DNA from: Hydractinia symbiolongicarpus
Taxonomy: Eukaryota; Cnidaria; Hydrozoa; Anthoathecata; Hydractiniidae
DNA length: 64,000 nucleotides
Direction: 5' to 3'
Assembly (NCBI RefSeq): GCF_029227915.1
Contig: NC_079885.1
Location: 7,504,001 to 7,568,000 of the forward strand
The stretch's first letter is position 1. Every line of letters begins with the position of its first letter. The notes beneath the pieces are model-generated. The model saw only the letters and a list, made by a program, of their open reading frames with translations. It had not been told where the DNA came from and ran no database searches. Positions 48,957 through 59,103 of the stretch are shown piece after piece. A program made the translations under genes and the position numbers.

Positions 48957-50043
48957 TTATTTTTCCGCATGTGATAACATGACGGTATACAAATGCTTGG
49001 CCGAGTGGAAGTTCTCAGGTTGCGACATTCCCAGAAAATCAATCAAGTAGTTGAAGTATTCGTAGTAATTATTCTCGTCCTCATTTTCTTGATCGTCACC
49101 GGAGATGAGTTCATCCATTTCATCCAAATCATCACTATCACATAATTTCAGACGACTCTCCCCTTCAAATTTTTCTGGGAAATGGAACAATTCATCAGGA
49201 ATACTAGAAACCGTGTCATACCTGGACTTCCGAATGAGGTGGGAATTCCAATGTTCTGTTACCTCGTCAAGATCATTCTGTAACACGGAGGCAAAACAGT
49301 ACTGGAAGCAATAAAACTCTAGCTCATTAGCAGGATTATATAATCCATCATTAACCATTTCTTTAAAGAAATCTATCATAAAAGAGCTTCTATTTCGGCG
49401 AAGAAATGACCACCATCCCTCAATCCGTTGATTACTGTGTGAAGGACCGTACATTTGTACCTGCGTTCTCATCACCGTGATTACGCCGCAAATAACATTG
49501 AATAGTAGCTAGAGTTACATTTTCAGTACCACAATCACTCCTCACTTTCTCTGGACATCCACCTATTTCTCGGACGGCATTTAAAAATAACCGTGCAATG
49601 ACTTCTGGATTGTTATTCGAATGTACTGCTCTGAGCCATATGATTTTTCGGCTATATCCGTCAATGCAACCATGAATTGGTAATCCATACGGCTTTAACT
49701 TATCGTAACCATCTACGTGCCACATATCGTTCGGTCCTCGTACATTATAACGCCTTCTCACTAATCTACGTTTCCCACTTTCTATGCAACCTTGGGGGTC
49801 AAGTTGTTTCAGTTTAATCATTACAGCTTCTCTTGGGACGAAAACGCCATAAAAAAGTCTTAGCCTGCTCCACATAGTCCTGTAACCGTTTGTCCTAGTG
49901 GGGCCTTGGAGTTCATTTCGCATAGCGTTTTCCATTCTAGACAACGACTTATGAGTCAAGCAATTTCGGCGTTTTAAACCCAGAGCTTTTAATCGTGATT
50001 TCAATGTTCGCAATGACATTTTAAATCCATGATGACAGTGCAA
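48957..50043 (-). pseudogene. IS3-like DDE integrase/transposase, frameshifted
   Basis: On the minus strand, 50043-49432 has a helix-turn-helix-like start (LRTLKSRLKALGLKRR), the first catalytic Asp in MWHVDGYDKLKPYG and the second in KVRSDCGTENV. The continuation (49475-48957) is in another frame and supplies the third acidic residue in NQRIEGWWSFLRR, followed by an acidic C-terminus. The frame change near 49460 separates the second Asp from the Glu, so this copy cannot make a complete catalytic triad without recoding or an unrecognised intron. The spacing and the G-x4-W after the Glu fit rve/IS3-type integrases. Confidence 0.8.
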
Positions 50044-50052
50044 ATATTTAAG

Positions 50053-50616
50053 TCATGTTCGAAAATATTCTGAAATAATCAAATCATGTTCATTGGTTGA
50101 GACTTTTGCTCCACAGTATAGCAAAACAGCAGAATAGGCAACACCGAGATCGTTTTTATATTCTTTCACGGTAAATGAGGTGCCTAGCACAAAACGAACT
50201 GTCTCACCCGACTTGTAAACGAGCTTGAAATGATTTAATTCCATGTCTTTAAATGGAAATGATGGATTGTATCTTTTAAATTTTTCGAATATAGCTTTTT
50301 TTAATTGGAAACTATCCCAATTGACATCAACTTTGACTGGTAGTCTGGATCCTCTGTCCTGTTTTAAATACCCATTCACATTCTGTACTATTGAGGCATA
50401 TATGGTTGCTTCTGTAATTTCTCTCTTGTCATATTTACCTTTCTTCTTCAATGAGGTGAAATTACTAGCTCTGTTATCTTTTTTACGCTTGAAAAAATCA
50501 CTAAATGACATTGGTTTGTCGTCATTGACAGGCTGATCAGCTTTAGAAGGAGCTGCGTTACCACAATGACCACAAAATTTTCCAGTCAACTGCAATCCAC
50601 ACTCAGAGCAAAACAT
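50053..50616 (-). CDS. Zinc-ribbon N-terminal module of the transposon protein (187 aa)
   Basis: Starts MFCSECGLQLTGKFCGHCG, a two-CxxC zinc ribbon, followed by a Lys-rich linker and a 100-residue globular region (about residues 80-185) with a beta-rich pattern (HFKLVYKSGETVRFVLGTSF). It is in the same frame as the integrase ORF downstream and is separated from it only by a TGA at 50053-50055 and a few codons. The two may once have been a single protein. Its own role is unknown; zinc ribbons often bind DNA or protein. It could also be a captured host domain. Confidence 0.55.
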   Translation of the reverse strand: MFCSECGLQLTGKFCGHCGNAAPSKADQPVNDDKPMSFSDFFKRKKDNRASNFTSLKKKGKYDKREITEATIYASIVQNVNGYLKQDRGSRLPVKVDVNWDSFQLKKAIFEKFKRYNPSFPFKDMELNHFKLVYKSGETVRFVLGTSFTVKEYKNDLGVAYSAVLLYCGAKVSTNEHDLIISEYFRT

Positions 50617-51079
50617 GATGAATATATAATAAAGCTAAAGGACAATGTCCATGGAATACTGCCAATTAACCTACATTGCTTAATTGGAATAGCTAGCTGA
50701 ACTAGGAGAAAGAGTATTATATAGTTTATTTTTAGCAGTATTCCCTGGACTGTCCATTTCATTCTCTTTACTTTACTTTTCCCGCTAAAAAAGGGAACTT
50801 GAGGGTACCGCCATTATACTCGGCACCAGACCTCAACTCGTCCCAGTTCTATTTAGAGAAACATTTTCACCATCTCGGGAAACATTTTTACTATTTCTCG
50901 GCAAACATTTTCACCATTTCATATAATATTTTTACTATTTTGAATAACATTTTTACTATTTCGGCAAACATTTTCACCATTTCGAATAACATTTTCACTA
51001 TTTCGAATAACATTTTTACTATTTTGAAAAACATTTTCACACAATTTTGAAAAAGATCTTTTGCACCTATCGGCTTCCG

Positions 51080-51443
51080 TATATTTCTAGTGATAAGTTT
51101 CAAATCAAGAAAAGCAAATTTTTTAAAACATCAAAAAATGTTTTAGAGATAGGAAAATGTTCGTTCTAGCGCAGTCGACGACGACGACAAGGGAAAATCC
51201 CCGAATTTCCCGAAATCCGAAATCCCAATTCCGACAAATCCGAAACTAAATCCGATTCCGATAAAATCCAACGCATGTGCAATAGCGACTAACGGGAATA
51301 ATGCTGACATCAACAAAAATAGAGGTTGCGCAGTTGAGTAGGGGAAAGTCCCATACCCAAACTACGACCGCGCCAGGAATTTTATTGGAATCAAAAAATC
51401 TATATAATAAATGAATGCACATACTGTGAAATAGTTACACGCT
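51080..51443. other. Junction between the IS3-like transposon and the Polinton
   Basis: Contains a low-complexity TCCGAAATCC-type stretch (51195-51270). I looked here for a Polinton terminal inverted repeat matching sequence near 61.05-61.1 kb and saw none. Confidence 0.3.
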
Positions 51444-54400
51444 ATGGCGAAAACCCGTGGACTTACGGCTATTCCAAGCTACGCAAAGCCGACCTTGTTG
51501 CTTTATTGGAGGCACCCCCACGACCTGTTCCCGCGTCAGAACCAAGACCACAAGCATTTACACCAGATGCCTTGGATATATTCGAGCGCCAAGAGATGGC
51601 AAAAGCCCGTCCTATTAAGAGTAAGATTAAACCTCGACTCCCTACACCCGAAGCTATGAATGTATTTGAACGCCAAGAAATGGCGAGGACACGCCCAGTA
51701 GTCAAGAGTAAACTGCGAGAGTGGTCTGACTGGCTTGTGAACTATGTACCAGAGGGTATTAGAAAGTCGGTGCAAGGTATATATGCATCAGTAAAAAATC
51801 GCATCCTTGCTCTTTATGATGGAGCTAAGAAGACACTGATGGGTGAAGTCGAAGAAGAGGCAAGGAAGGATGATGCCAAAGACGAGCAGCAATGGAACCA
51901 AGTTTTTACACCTCAGGAACATAAGCATGCTCGCCATAGGACCTTCAGAACTAAGGTGCAGTGCTCCCTCTGGATTTTATGGAAAAAGCCAGTGGAGGGT
52001 ACTAACGAGTTTATCGAAGTTAATAAAGTCTTTTATAGCAACATGACACCGGTCTTTCAGGGTACCGTCGTGGACAAAGTGCTAGAATACGATGTTTGCC
52101 CAAGTCAAAACGCATGTGGACAAAACCAGCGCTGCCCAAAAGTGGCTTCACGATCGGTCGAATCATGCATCTCGACGTGGACTTCCATAAGCTACGATTA
52201 ACAAGGGGTTCCTCATATATCAAAGCACCAAGTGGATAACCACCAAAAAAGCCATTATTAACCCCGCGAACAAGGACGAGGAGTGTTTTAAGTGGAGCAT
52301 GATAGCTGCTCTGCATCATAAGGATATAACTAGCGATCCACAGAGAATCAGCAAGCTGAGACCATATGCGGAGCGCTATAACTGGCAGGGCATCAAGTTT
52401 CCCACAAGCATCAAGGATATCACCAAATTCGAGAAGAACAACCCGGACATCGCGGTGAACGTCTTGTACGTGACGGGGAAGACTTTTATTATCCTGCGTC
52501 GATCTATACACAACGGGCGCGAGAAACAGGTTAATCTGCTACTCCTCATGGACGATAAAAAGAGTCATTATATAACCATCAAAAATCTCTCACGGCTCCT
52601 GGGTAGTGAGATATCAAAGAATCATGCAAAGATGCACTTCTGTATGAACTGTCTGCAAACCTTTCCAACTGTTGAGTCGAGAGACAAGCACTATACCTAC
52701 TGCAGGGACAACGAAGTGGTCAAGATCACGATGCCAAGCGAAAAGGAAAAGTGGAAATATTACAAAGATGGTCAGCAGCAATTTAAAGTACCCTTCGCCA
52801 TCTATGCGGATTTCGAGAGCCTGTTGATCCCAATGAAAGAGAAGGCGAGGGAGACCAAGATAAAAAAGCTGAACAAGCACGTACCATGTGGCTGGTGTAC
52901 ATATAGTACCTTCGCCTATGGTGATATATCATATCCATTGCAGAGATACTGTGGTAAGGACTGTGTGAATATGTTCGTTCAACACCTGGAGAATGAGGTA
53001 AAGCGACTCTACGCTACCTTCCCACAGCATGACATGCTGCCCCTAACGGAGGTGTTACAAAGAGAGCACGAAGCGGCAAAGACATGTCACATCTGCATAA
53101 AACCATTTAACGATGACCCAAAGAACCGCAAAGTTCGAGACCACTGTCACTACACAGGTCTATACAGAGGTGCCGCGCACAACACCTGCAATCTCAAGTA
53201 CAAGATACCCAGCCACGTACCCGTGATCTTCCCCAATCTTTTAGGGTACGACGCCCACTTGTTCATTCGAGAACTGGGGGAGAAGTAGGATACCCAGGAC
53301 ATTGGTTGCATCGCTGAAAACACAGAAAAGTATATCTCCTTCAACGTAAAAATCAACGTACCCATTGCAGGCATGGGGTACGGTGATGGTGAAATGCACA
53401 AGAAGATCGAGATCAGGTTCATAGACAGCTGTCGATTCATGGCATCAAGCTTGAAGAAATTGGAAAGCAACCTCGATGATGAACAGTGCAAAAATCTACG
53501 TTGGTATTTCGCTGAGGATGACACCTTTAAACGCATGCGCACAAAAGGTGTATATCCCTACCAGTACATGGATGGCTGGCGACGAATCAAAGAGAATGAG
53601 CTACATCCCAAGGAGGCCTTCTATAGTAAGTTGAACATGAAGGGAATCAGCGACGAAGACTACGAACACGCTCAGAAAGTCTGGAATGTCATCAATTCGA
53701 AGGGTGCCTAGGTCAACATGGGTGACTATCATGATATGTACCTCGTCGCGGACGTCCTGCACCAGGCCTGGCATGGACGGCAGCGTTGAAGTACACCGAG
53801 ATCAAGCTGGAGCTGCTAACGGATCCCGACATGCTCCTGATGTTTAAAAGAGGAATTCGAGGTGGTATAACTCAAGCTGTGCACAGATATGCCAAAGCCA
53901 ACAACAAGTACATGGGGGATCAATACGACCCGGAGGCTGAGTCGTCATACTTGCAGTACCTCGATGCCAACAATTTGTACGGCTGGGCCATGTGTCAAGA
54001 TCTGCCAACGCATGGGTTCAAATGTCTGTCGAACGTTGAGACCTTTGCAGAGAAGAGGATCGAGAAGCTCGTCGCTGACAACAAGCATGGATACATCTTG
54101 GAGGTTGACATGGATTATCCAAAGAGCCTGCACGACAAGCACAATGAGCTGCCTTTCATGCCGGAGCGCAAGATGGTTCACAGGGTCGAGAAACTGATAC
54201 CAAATATCGAGCACAAGCGGAAGTACGTGGTACATATCAGAGCCCTTCATCAAGCTATAAAGCATGAACTCGAGCTTAAGAAGGTGTATAGAGTCATTCA
54301 GTTTAACCAGAAGCCCTGGCTGAGGGGTTATATCGACCACAACACGGGGCTTAGAACGGCTGCCAAAAACGAGTTCGAGAAGGACTTCTACAAGCTAATG

Positions 54401-55192
54401 AACCTTTCGGTATTCGGTAAAACTATGGAGAATTTGAGGAACCACCATAACATCCAGTTGGTTACTAACGAAGAGAAATACACAAAGCTCGTCATGAAGC
54501 CCAATTTCAAGGGTGGAAACTACTTCAGCAGCCATCTCATGGGTCTGGAAATGTGTAAAACAGAGGTAAAGATGAACAAGCCCGTGTATATTGGTCAAGC
54601 CATATTGGATAACTCAAAAATCGTGATGTACAACTTCCACTATGACTATATGCAGCAAAAGTATGGTAGCAAGTTGCGGATCTGCTATATGGACACGGAT
54701 TCCTTCGTCTACCACATCAGAACGGAGGATTTTTATCGCAATATTGCTGATGAAGTAGAGGCACGCTTTGACACGAGTGCCTATAGCAAAGATGACAACA
54801 GACCTCTCCCCATTGGTAAAAACAAGAAGGTGTTAGGCTTGATGAAGGATGAGCTGAATGGTAAAATCATCACAGAATTTATCACATTGAGAGCCAAGCT
54901 GTATGCATACAAGAGTCTCACGAAAGAGGGCGGCGATCGCAAAGCTGAAGGTGTGAAAAAGTACGTAATCAAGAAATCCATCACCTTCGAAGACTATCAG
55001 CGCTGCCTAGAGGATGGCGTCGACATATACAAGACCTGGGTCTGTATCCAAAATAAAAGGCATCAAATCTACACTCAGGAAGTGAACAAGCTGGCACTCA
55101 ATAAGGCGGATGACAAACGGATCGTACAAGCGGACCAGATCACCACGCTCGCCAGGGGTCATTATCGCTTAGCGGTCAAGGAGGGCAAATAA
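51444..55192 (+). pseudogene. polB: Polinton protein-primed family B DNA polymerase relic
   Basis: Pieces in order: an N-terminal SAP-like motif (YSKLRKADLVALL, near 51470) with repeated FERQEMA segments (51506-52201); a middle part (52299-53288) with the exonuclease motif YADFES and a Cys/His cluster DHCHYTGLYRGAAHNTC; 53373-53711; and the polymerase core (53786-55192) with YLDANNLYGWAM (motif A), NEFEKDFYKLMNLSVFGKT (motif B) and CYMDTDSF (motif C). At least four frame changes or stops (near 51465, 52200, 53288 and 53711-53786) break it; the residues between 53711 and 53786 probably include the third exonuclease region. The polymerase core is intact for 468 codons, but the whole enzyme is not. 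Confidence 0.9.
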
Positions 55193-55373
55193 ATGGATTG
55201 ACTTGGGTATTCTCGTATACTCAGCTTTCGGAAAGCTATTGACGCCTCTGCTCATTGCTGCGCATACGAATAATCACACATAACTCTCCTCGAAGCAAGA
55301 TGGTGGAAATGAGCAAGATGGTGAATCCGACTAAAAAGAAGTGATTCTTATACATCTTGGACCTATAAGAAAA

Positions 55374-55745
55374 ATGAACGAAGAACCTAACCAAGTTATT
55401 ACCAAGAAGAACGAGGGTCGTGTTGCTGCTGGAAAGAGACTTGCAGAATGGAATCGCAAGGACAAGCTGGAGAAGAAGAAGAACTTGGACAAAAGTACTT
55501 CCCAAGAGAGTCAGGAACCTGCGCCAGGTTCCTTCAAGTCCACAGGCAGTGTATATATCTATGGGGCTGGAGGTCCCTTTGCTATATTAGTTTGTGTAGG
55601 CAGAGCTTATTATATTCTACGTGAGCTGCCCCTTCCCGAGCCGCCATCGCCCGATAGCAACGCATCAACGCGTAACGTAGTTCCGGGAGTACATACGGCG
55701 CCCATGCACAAGCCCGGTATTGACGCTATTATTCACATGCGATAA
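55374..55745 (+). CDS. Polinton small basic protein with one membrane segment (123 aa)
   Basis: The ATG at 55374 opens a Lys/Arg-rich N-terminus (GRVAAGKRLAEWNRKDKLE). A hydrophobic segment (FAILVCVGRAYYIL) and a Pro/Ser-rich tail follow. Position between the polymerase and ATPase fits small structural or membrane proteins of these elements. The frame is intact. Function unknown. Confidence 0.55.
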   Translation: MNEEPNQVITKKNEGRVAAGKRLAEWNRKDKLEKKKNLDKSTSQESQEPAPGSFKSTGSVYIYGAGGPFAILVCVGRAYYILRELPLPEPPSPDSNASTRNVVPGVHTAPMHKPGIDAIIHMR

Positions 55746-55759
55746 TCTATAATATAAAC

Positions 55760-55960
55760 ATGAGTTCTAATGGTACGCCTCTGCAAAAAGAGATAATTGA
55801 CGCTCTGTATGAGACAGTCGTGGACCTTGAATTCACATTCGCCTATGCCATGGTTGGCAAGAGGTTCCTTGGGATTAGTAGTCCAAGCACTAAGCTGGAC
55901 ACCAGCGATGTAATGAAGATGATCGCTTATTTTTCAGCGGGACGAGGAAGTCGTGAGTGA
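55760..55960 (+). CDS. Polinton small hypothetical protein (66 aa)
   Basis: The frame opens with ATG at 55760, 15 bp after the previous stop codon, and ends 1 bp before the next ATG. No motif recognised; the middle (LEFTFAYAMVGKRFLG) is mildly hydrophobic. Tight spacing suggests co-expression with its neighbours. Confidence 0.45.
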   Translation: MSSNGTPLQKEIIDALYETVVDLEFTFAYAMVGKRFLGISSPSTKLDTSDVMKMIAYFSAGRGSRE

Positions 55961-55961
55961 G

Positions 55962-56687
55962 ATGGCTGTATCAAAGGGATGGATTCCCACGAGTATAGTC
56001 TCGAAGAAGTAAGCTGTCCAGCGAAAAATTTGTGTATATCAGGTGGTATACACAAAATGGATATCTCGGAATGAGTACATCCAAGGTTTCCGTCTGCCCA
56101 AGGCAGATAGAATAAATATGACTCTCGATGTGATCCTTCAACCTCATACTGCGATTTTTAAAGGGCTTGGATTTGCTTGAGAACGAGTACAAGCACCACT
56201 ATCTCTACGTTGTCATACTCTGTCCAACGATCCGCTGCAACAAGACCTACCTCGAGAGATCCTCGCTTTTGAAGGATGAATATGTGTTCCTCATAGAGGC
56301 GGGTGGTCAACTCTTTTACTGGATTGAGCAACTATCGAAGCTTCTAGCCGATGAAGAGAGCCTGTTCGACAAGAACAGGTTCTCTTCACCGACAAGTCTC
56401 GACAAGAAGCGTCAGCCCTTGCTTGAGCTTGCCATCAGCGGGAGACATCAAAAGCATAGTCTCTGGCTCTTAACGCAGTCTTACAATGCCCTTCCAAAGA
56501 ACCTAAGACGTCAAAAAAGCAATTGTTTATGTGGTACCCCCACGGAAGGAGCGACATGAAGCTTATTGACGAAGAGACGAACATGATCTCGGATTGGGAG
56601 TCGATCAAGACCCTGCTGAAAAAGTCCAAGCATGCCTGCTTGTGCGTGAGATTAGAACACCCTCGGACCTGGAAAATTTTGGAATGA
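55962..56687 (+). pseudogene. Polinton A32-like packaging ATPase relic lacking Walker A and Walker B
   Basis: The N-terminal region (55962-56160) reads WISRNEYIQGFRLPKADR and is interrupted by a TAA. After AIFKG, where the P-loop of this ATPase family is expected, the sequence jumps into a region with VVILCPTIRCNKTYLE in another frame (56167-56559): there is no G-x4-GK[ST]. Later, where the hydrophobic Walker B strand with its acidic pair is expected, a charged DKNRFSSPT-type stretch follows ESLF. Downstream family-like parts remain (LLELAISGRH, WLLTQSYNALPKNLRRQ), then a frame change and a C-terminus to 56687. With both nucleotide-binding motifs gone it cannot be an ATPase. Confidence 0.75.
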
Positions 56688-56757
56688 CACGGACATCGGT
56701 TGTACCGGCGGGTATAACTGAAATTGGAGCATTTTGCCTTGACTTTCAATTAAATAA

Positions 56758-56961
56758 ATGACTTGTATTAAGAAATTACGAGAGGAAGAGATCCGGAAAT
56801 TGGAGGAAGCAATTGAGGACTTGGAAGCGAGTCTTGAGGAAAGAAATTGGGATCTTTATAGGATGAATCTGAGGGATAAGTACAACAACCAGATCGCTTT
56901 AATTGCGTGCGTCTCCTCGCTAACTCTTACCATGATCTGGCTAGCGAAAAAAGGGTGTTGA
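56758..56961 (+). CDS. Polinton coiled-coil/membrane-anchor protein (67 aa)
   Basis: Residues 5-45 are a charged coiled coil (EEIRKLEEAIEDLEASLEER). Residues 46-63 are hydrophobic (IALIACVSSLTLTMIWL), like a C-terminal anchor. Its 3' end, GGCTAGCGAAAAA..., is repeated 269 bp downstream. The frame is intact but may be cut short relative to an ancestral form that used the downstream copy. Confidence 0.45.
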   Translation: MTCIKKLREEEIRKLEEAIEDLEASLEERNWDLYRMNLRDKYNNQIALIACVSSLTLTMIWLAKKGC

Positions 56962-57257
56962 AAAATTCCAAAGTCGTATCGGGATATCCCGACCATTTCA
57001 CGCCATTTAATAGGCATCGTTACTAACGACCCCTTTGGCAAAACTAAAAATGCTAATGATGCTTTCGTAGCATTGGACGGGGCCTTGGACCATGCGTCGG
57101 ACGCATGGTCCAAGGAAGTCGCTGGAGATACGATTTCGTGACATTAGACGGTGCCTTGGAGATCGTGCGTCGTTCTAGAAAGCCCAAAGCCGTCGAGCTT
57201 ATGGGGTGGCTAGCGAAAAAGGGTGTTGAAAAATTGTAAAGTCGCATCGGGATATTC
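56938..57257. repeat. Imperfect duplication with a perfect 15-bp hairpin
   Basis: TGGCTAGCGAAAAAGGGTGT and following bases occur at 56938-56988 and 57207-57257. GCATTGGACGGGGCCTTGGA-type sequence occurs at 57070-57089 and 57142-57161. Between them CCTTGGACCATGCGT (57083-57097) pairs exactly with 57101-57115 across a 3-nt loop. Confidence 0.7.
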
Positions 57258-57327
57258 CTGGTCGTAGTAAATGTGAGCCAAATGGCTCACATTTTCCCTC
57301 GTTCGGCTCCCGCCTCCTAAATAAAAT

Positions 57328-57561
57328 ATGACTGAGGACACAATTAAGCAGCTTATGGAACGGATCGAGAAAATTGAGACCGAGGTCGCGTATGATAACA
57401 TTTCGAACAAGGAACCATCCAAAACGGATATAGATTGGTGGCTGTTGAGCGACATAGCGTGGGATTTGCGCCAAATTTGAGACCAGGCAAACTGGATTAG
57501 GAGGCTTGCCATTATAGGTTCCACCATCATGGTGGCTCGCGTAATATATAGAGGGGTATGA
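57328..57561 (+). pseudogene. Polinton small coiled-coil/membrane protein with internal stop
   Basis: From ATG 57328 the frame encodes a helical N-terminus (TIKQLMERIEKIETEVAYD). It meets TGA at 57478-57480, then continues in the same frame through a hydrophobic segment (LAIIGSTIMVARVIY) to TGA at 57559-57561. One substitution would explain the internal stop. The layout echoes the coiled-coil/anchor protein at 56758-56961. Confidence 0.5.
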
Positions 57562-57634
57562 TACAATTTTACCGACAGAGGCCAGGGCCGCAATATTAAG
57601 GTGAACCACTGGCTCACCTTGACAAACCTACAAA

Positions 57635-58641
57635 TTACCATTCATATACATGCTCCGGAGGTACTTCAACACCCTCTGGTACTAGCATGAGCTCCTCCGC
57701 CACAAAGCTTCGATCAGGCCCATCCGCAAGATAGTATAACAGCCTCGTACCTGTCACGATACGTTCCACTCTATACGTTTTCTTGCTCCACCAAGTGTCG
57801 GTCGCACGTCTTTTAGCATCACTGTGCTCTTCTCCAGGTTGCAGCAGATACAAGTATAAGCCGTCATATGGCAGAGGCTTTTCCTCCGGGTGGTGCTCAC
57901 TTTTCATAAGCGGGACTTCATCCAGCTTGATGGTTTTTAATGTTTAATGTCGATCATAGCCGTTTTGGTGTTGTTCATGCTTCTCACGATAGTGTATAAG
58001 TGTTTGACCCATGTGGTAGTAGTTTCGTCAGAGGCAAGCTCTTGCGCATCTTGGGGCTTGAACAGTCTCTCCGCGAGTACCTTGTTGTAGGACTCGACAA
58101 AAACTGTGAAAGTATGGTGGTACTTCGTAGTTGCCCGCTTGATCTCGACCTCTTTGCCTTCTAGCAGCTTCGTCACAACTAACTTGAATTCGCTACCGTT
58201 GTCGCATTGGAACGTCTTCCGATAGCGGAGAGGTCCCGCTTTGTAAATGTCCTTGATCATATCGGCTACTTCGCTGGCTTTTTTGGTTCTCAATGGTCTC
58301 GCTACCTTGTACCTCGAAGCCACATCAATGCCCGTCAAAATGTATTTTTAGGTGCTGCCATAGAGTTTGTCATGGGGCATATACAGCAAATCAAACTGAT
58401 GCATTTCATTCGGCTTTGAAATTATGAAATGAGGGTAATTGATACGCTTTTGCCCTCGAATATGCCTGAGCCAGAGCAGTTGGCGAGAGAGCCAATGAAT
58501 AACTCTCTTCTTGGAGAGACTACTCTGCTCGGCGAGCTGTTTGATTGCCTTTCGGCCAGTCCAGAGGTGTTCCGGGGTATAATAGATTTGGTTTAGCCTT
58601 TCGGCTTCTTCCTCGGTAACGATATGATGTGATTTTGACAT
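57635..58641 (-). pseudogene. Polinton retroviral-type integrase relic
   Basis: On the minus strand, ATG 58641 opens EEEAERLNQIYYTPEHLWTG, then a helical zinc-binding-like region and FDLLYMPHDKLYG. A TAA near 58347 interrupts the same frame, which resumes with TGIDVASRYKVARPL (catalytic Asp), FQCDNGSEF (second Asp) and a region with FVESYNKVLAERL. A stop and frame change near 57937 precede the C-terminal part (57907-57635: YDGLYLYLLQPGEEH, TYRVERIV), which resembles an SH3-like DNA-binding end. The catalytic core is recognisable but the gene is broken at least twice. Confidence 0.8.
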
Positions 58642-58662
58642 ATTTATTGTATCTCAAAATGC

Positions 58663-59061
58663 TTAAGCATACTTGTACACCACGAAACCTAAAAGTGGTA
58701 GCGAGCCCACGATGAACTTCAGTTCGCCGTCCTTCTGTTGCTGCTAAGGTTCGTAATAGTCCGAGAGCTGCGGAGCCTTCTCGATCGTCGCGATATAGTA
58801 CTCTCGTATATCTTCATCGAGCTCTTTCAAGCTCTCACCCGCTTGACGCTTGAGCTCACGCTGCTTGTTGTACCAATCGATTTTGGCCTGTCTGTCCCGA
58901 GCCCATTACGCTTGGGCAGCGTTCATCTGTTCCACAGCCTTGTCATGACGCTTACGCTCTGCCTCGCTATGCCCGCTGAGTTTGCTGAATAGGAAATTAG
59001 AGCCACTAAAGGCCAATGCATTAGTAGCAGCGCCTGCTACGAGGACGCCAATGCTTGCCAT
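58663..59061 (-). pseudogene. Conserved small Polinton protein with two internal stops
   Basis: From ATG 59061 on the minus strand: MASIGVLVAGAATNALAFSG (hydrophobic N-terminus), then a helical charged region (AERKRHDKAVEQMNAAQA), TAA, KQRELKRQAGESLKELDE, YYIATIEKAPQLSDYYEP, TAG, and a short hydrophobic C-terminal segment (FIVGSLPLLGFVVYKY) ending at TAA 58663. The frame is unchanged across both stops, so they are substitutions. It lies next to the capsid-like gene; a virion or membrane role is possible. Confidence 0.6.
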
Positions 59062-59103
59062 TTATTTAGTAAGCCTCAGGCTAACTAAATACTTTTTGCA
59101 GAA

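Larger units (their letters stand above)
48495..51079 (-). mobile_element. DDE transposon with IS3-like integrase (IS3EU-like), 2585 bp
   Basis: Terminal inverted repeats CGGAAGCCGATAGGTGCAAA lie at 48495 and, inverted, at the 51079 end, each flanked by TA (48493-48494, 51080-51081). Both termini continue into about 180-200 bp of subterminal arrays of a 20-bp unit like TTCAAAATRGTGAAAATSTT (48525-48690; 50860-51050), inverted relative to each other. The coding strand is minus. The family name IS3EU is my best guess from the integrase. A 100-bp MITE of the CCTCGTTCCC family sits just inside the left array. Confidence 0.8.

Noticed and set aside
53889-54340. 102- and 131-codon ORFs overlapping the polymerase core
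   Set aside because: Shadow frames of the GC-richer polymerase sequence.
57199-57641. Two overlapping minus ORFs of 136 and 143 codons
   Set aside because: They overlap the + strand small-protein relic and the duplicated segment, and have no protein-like motifs.
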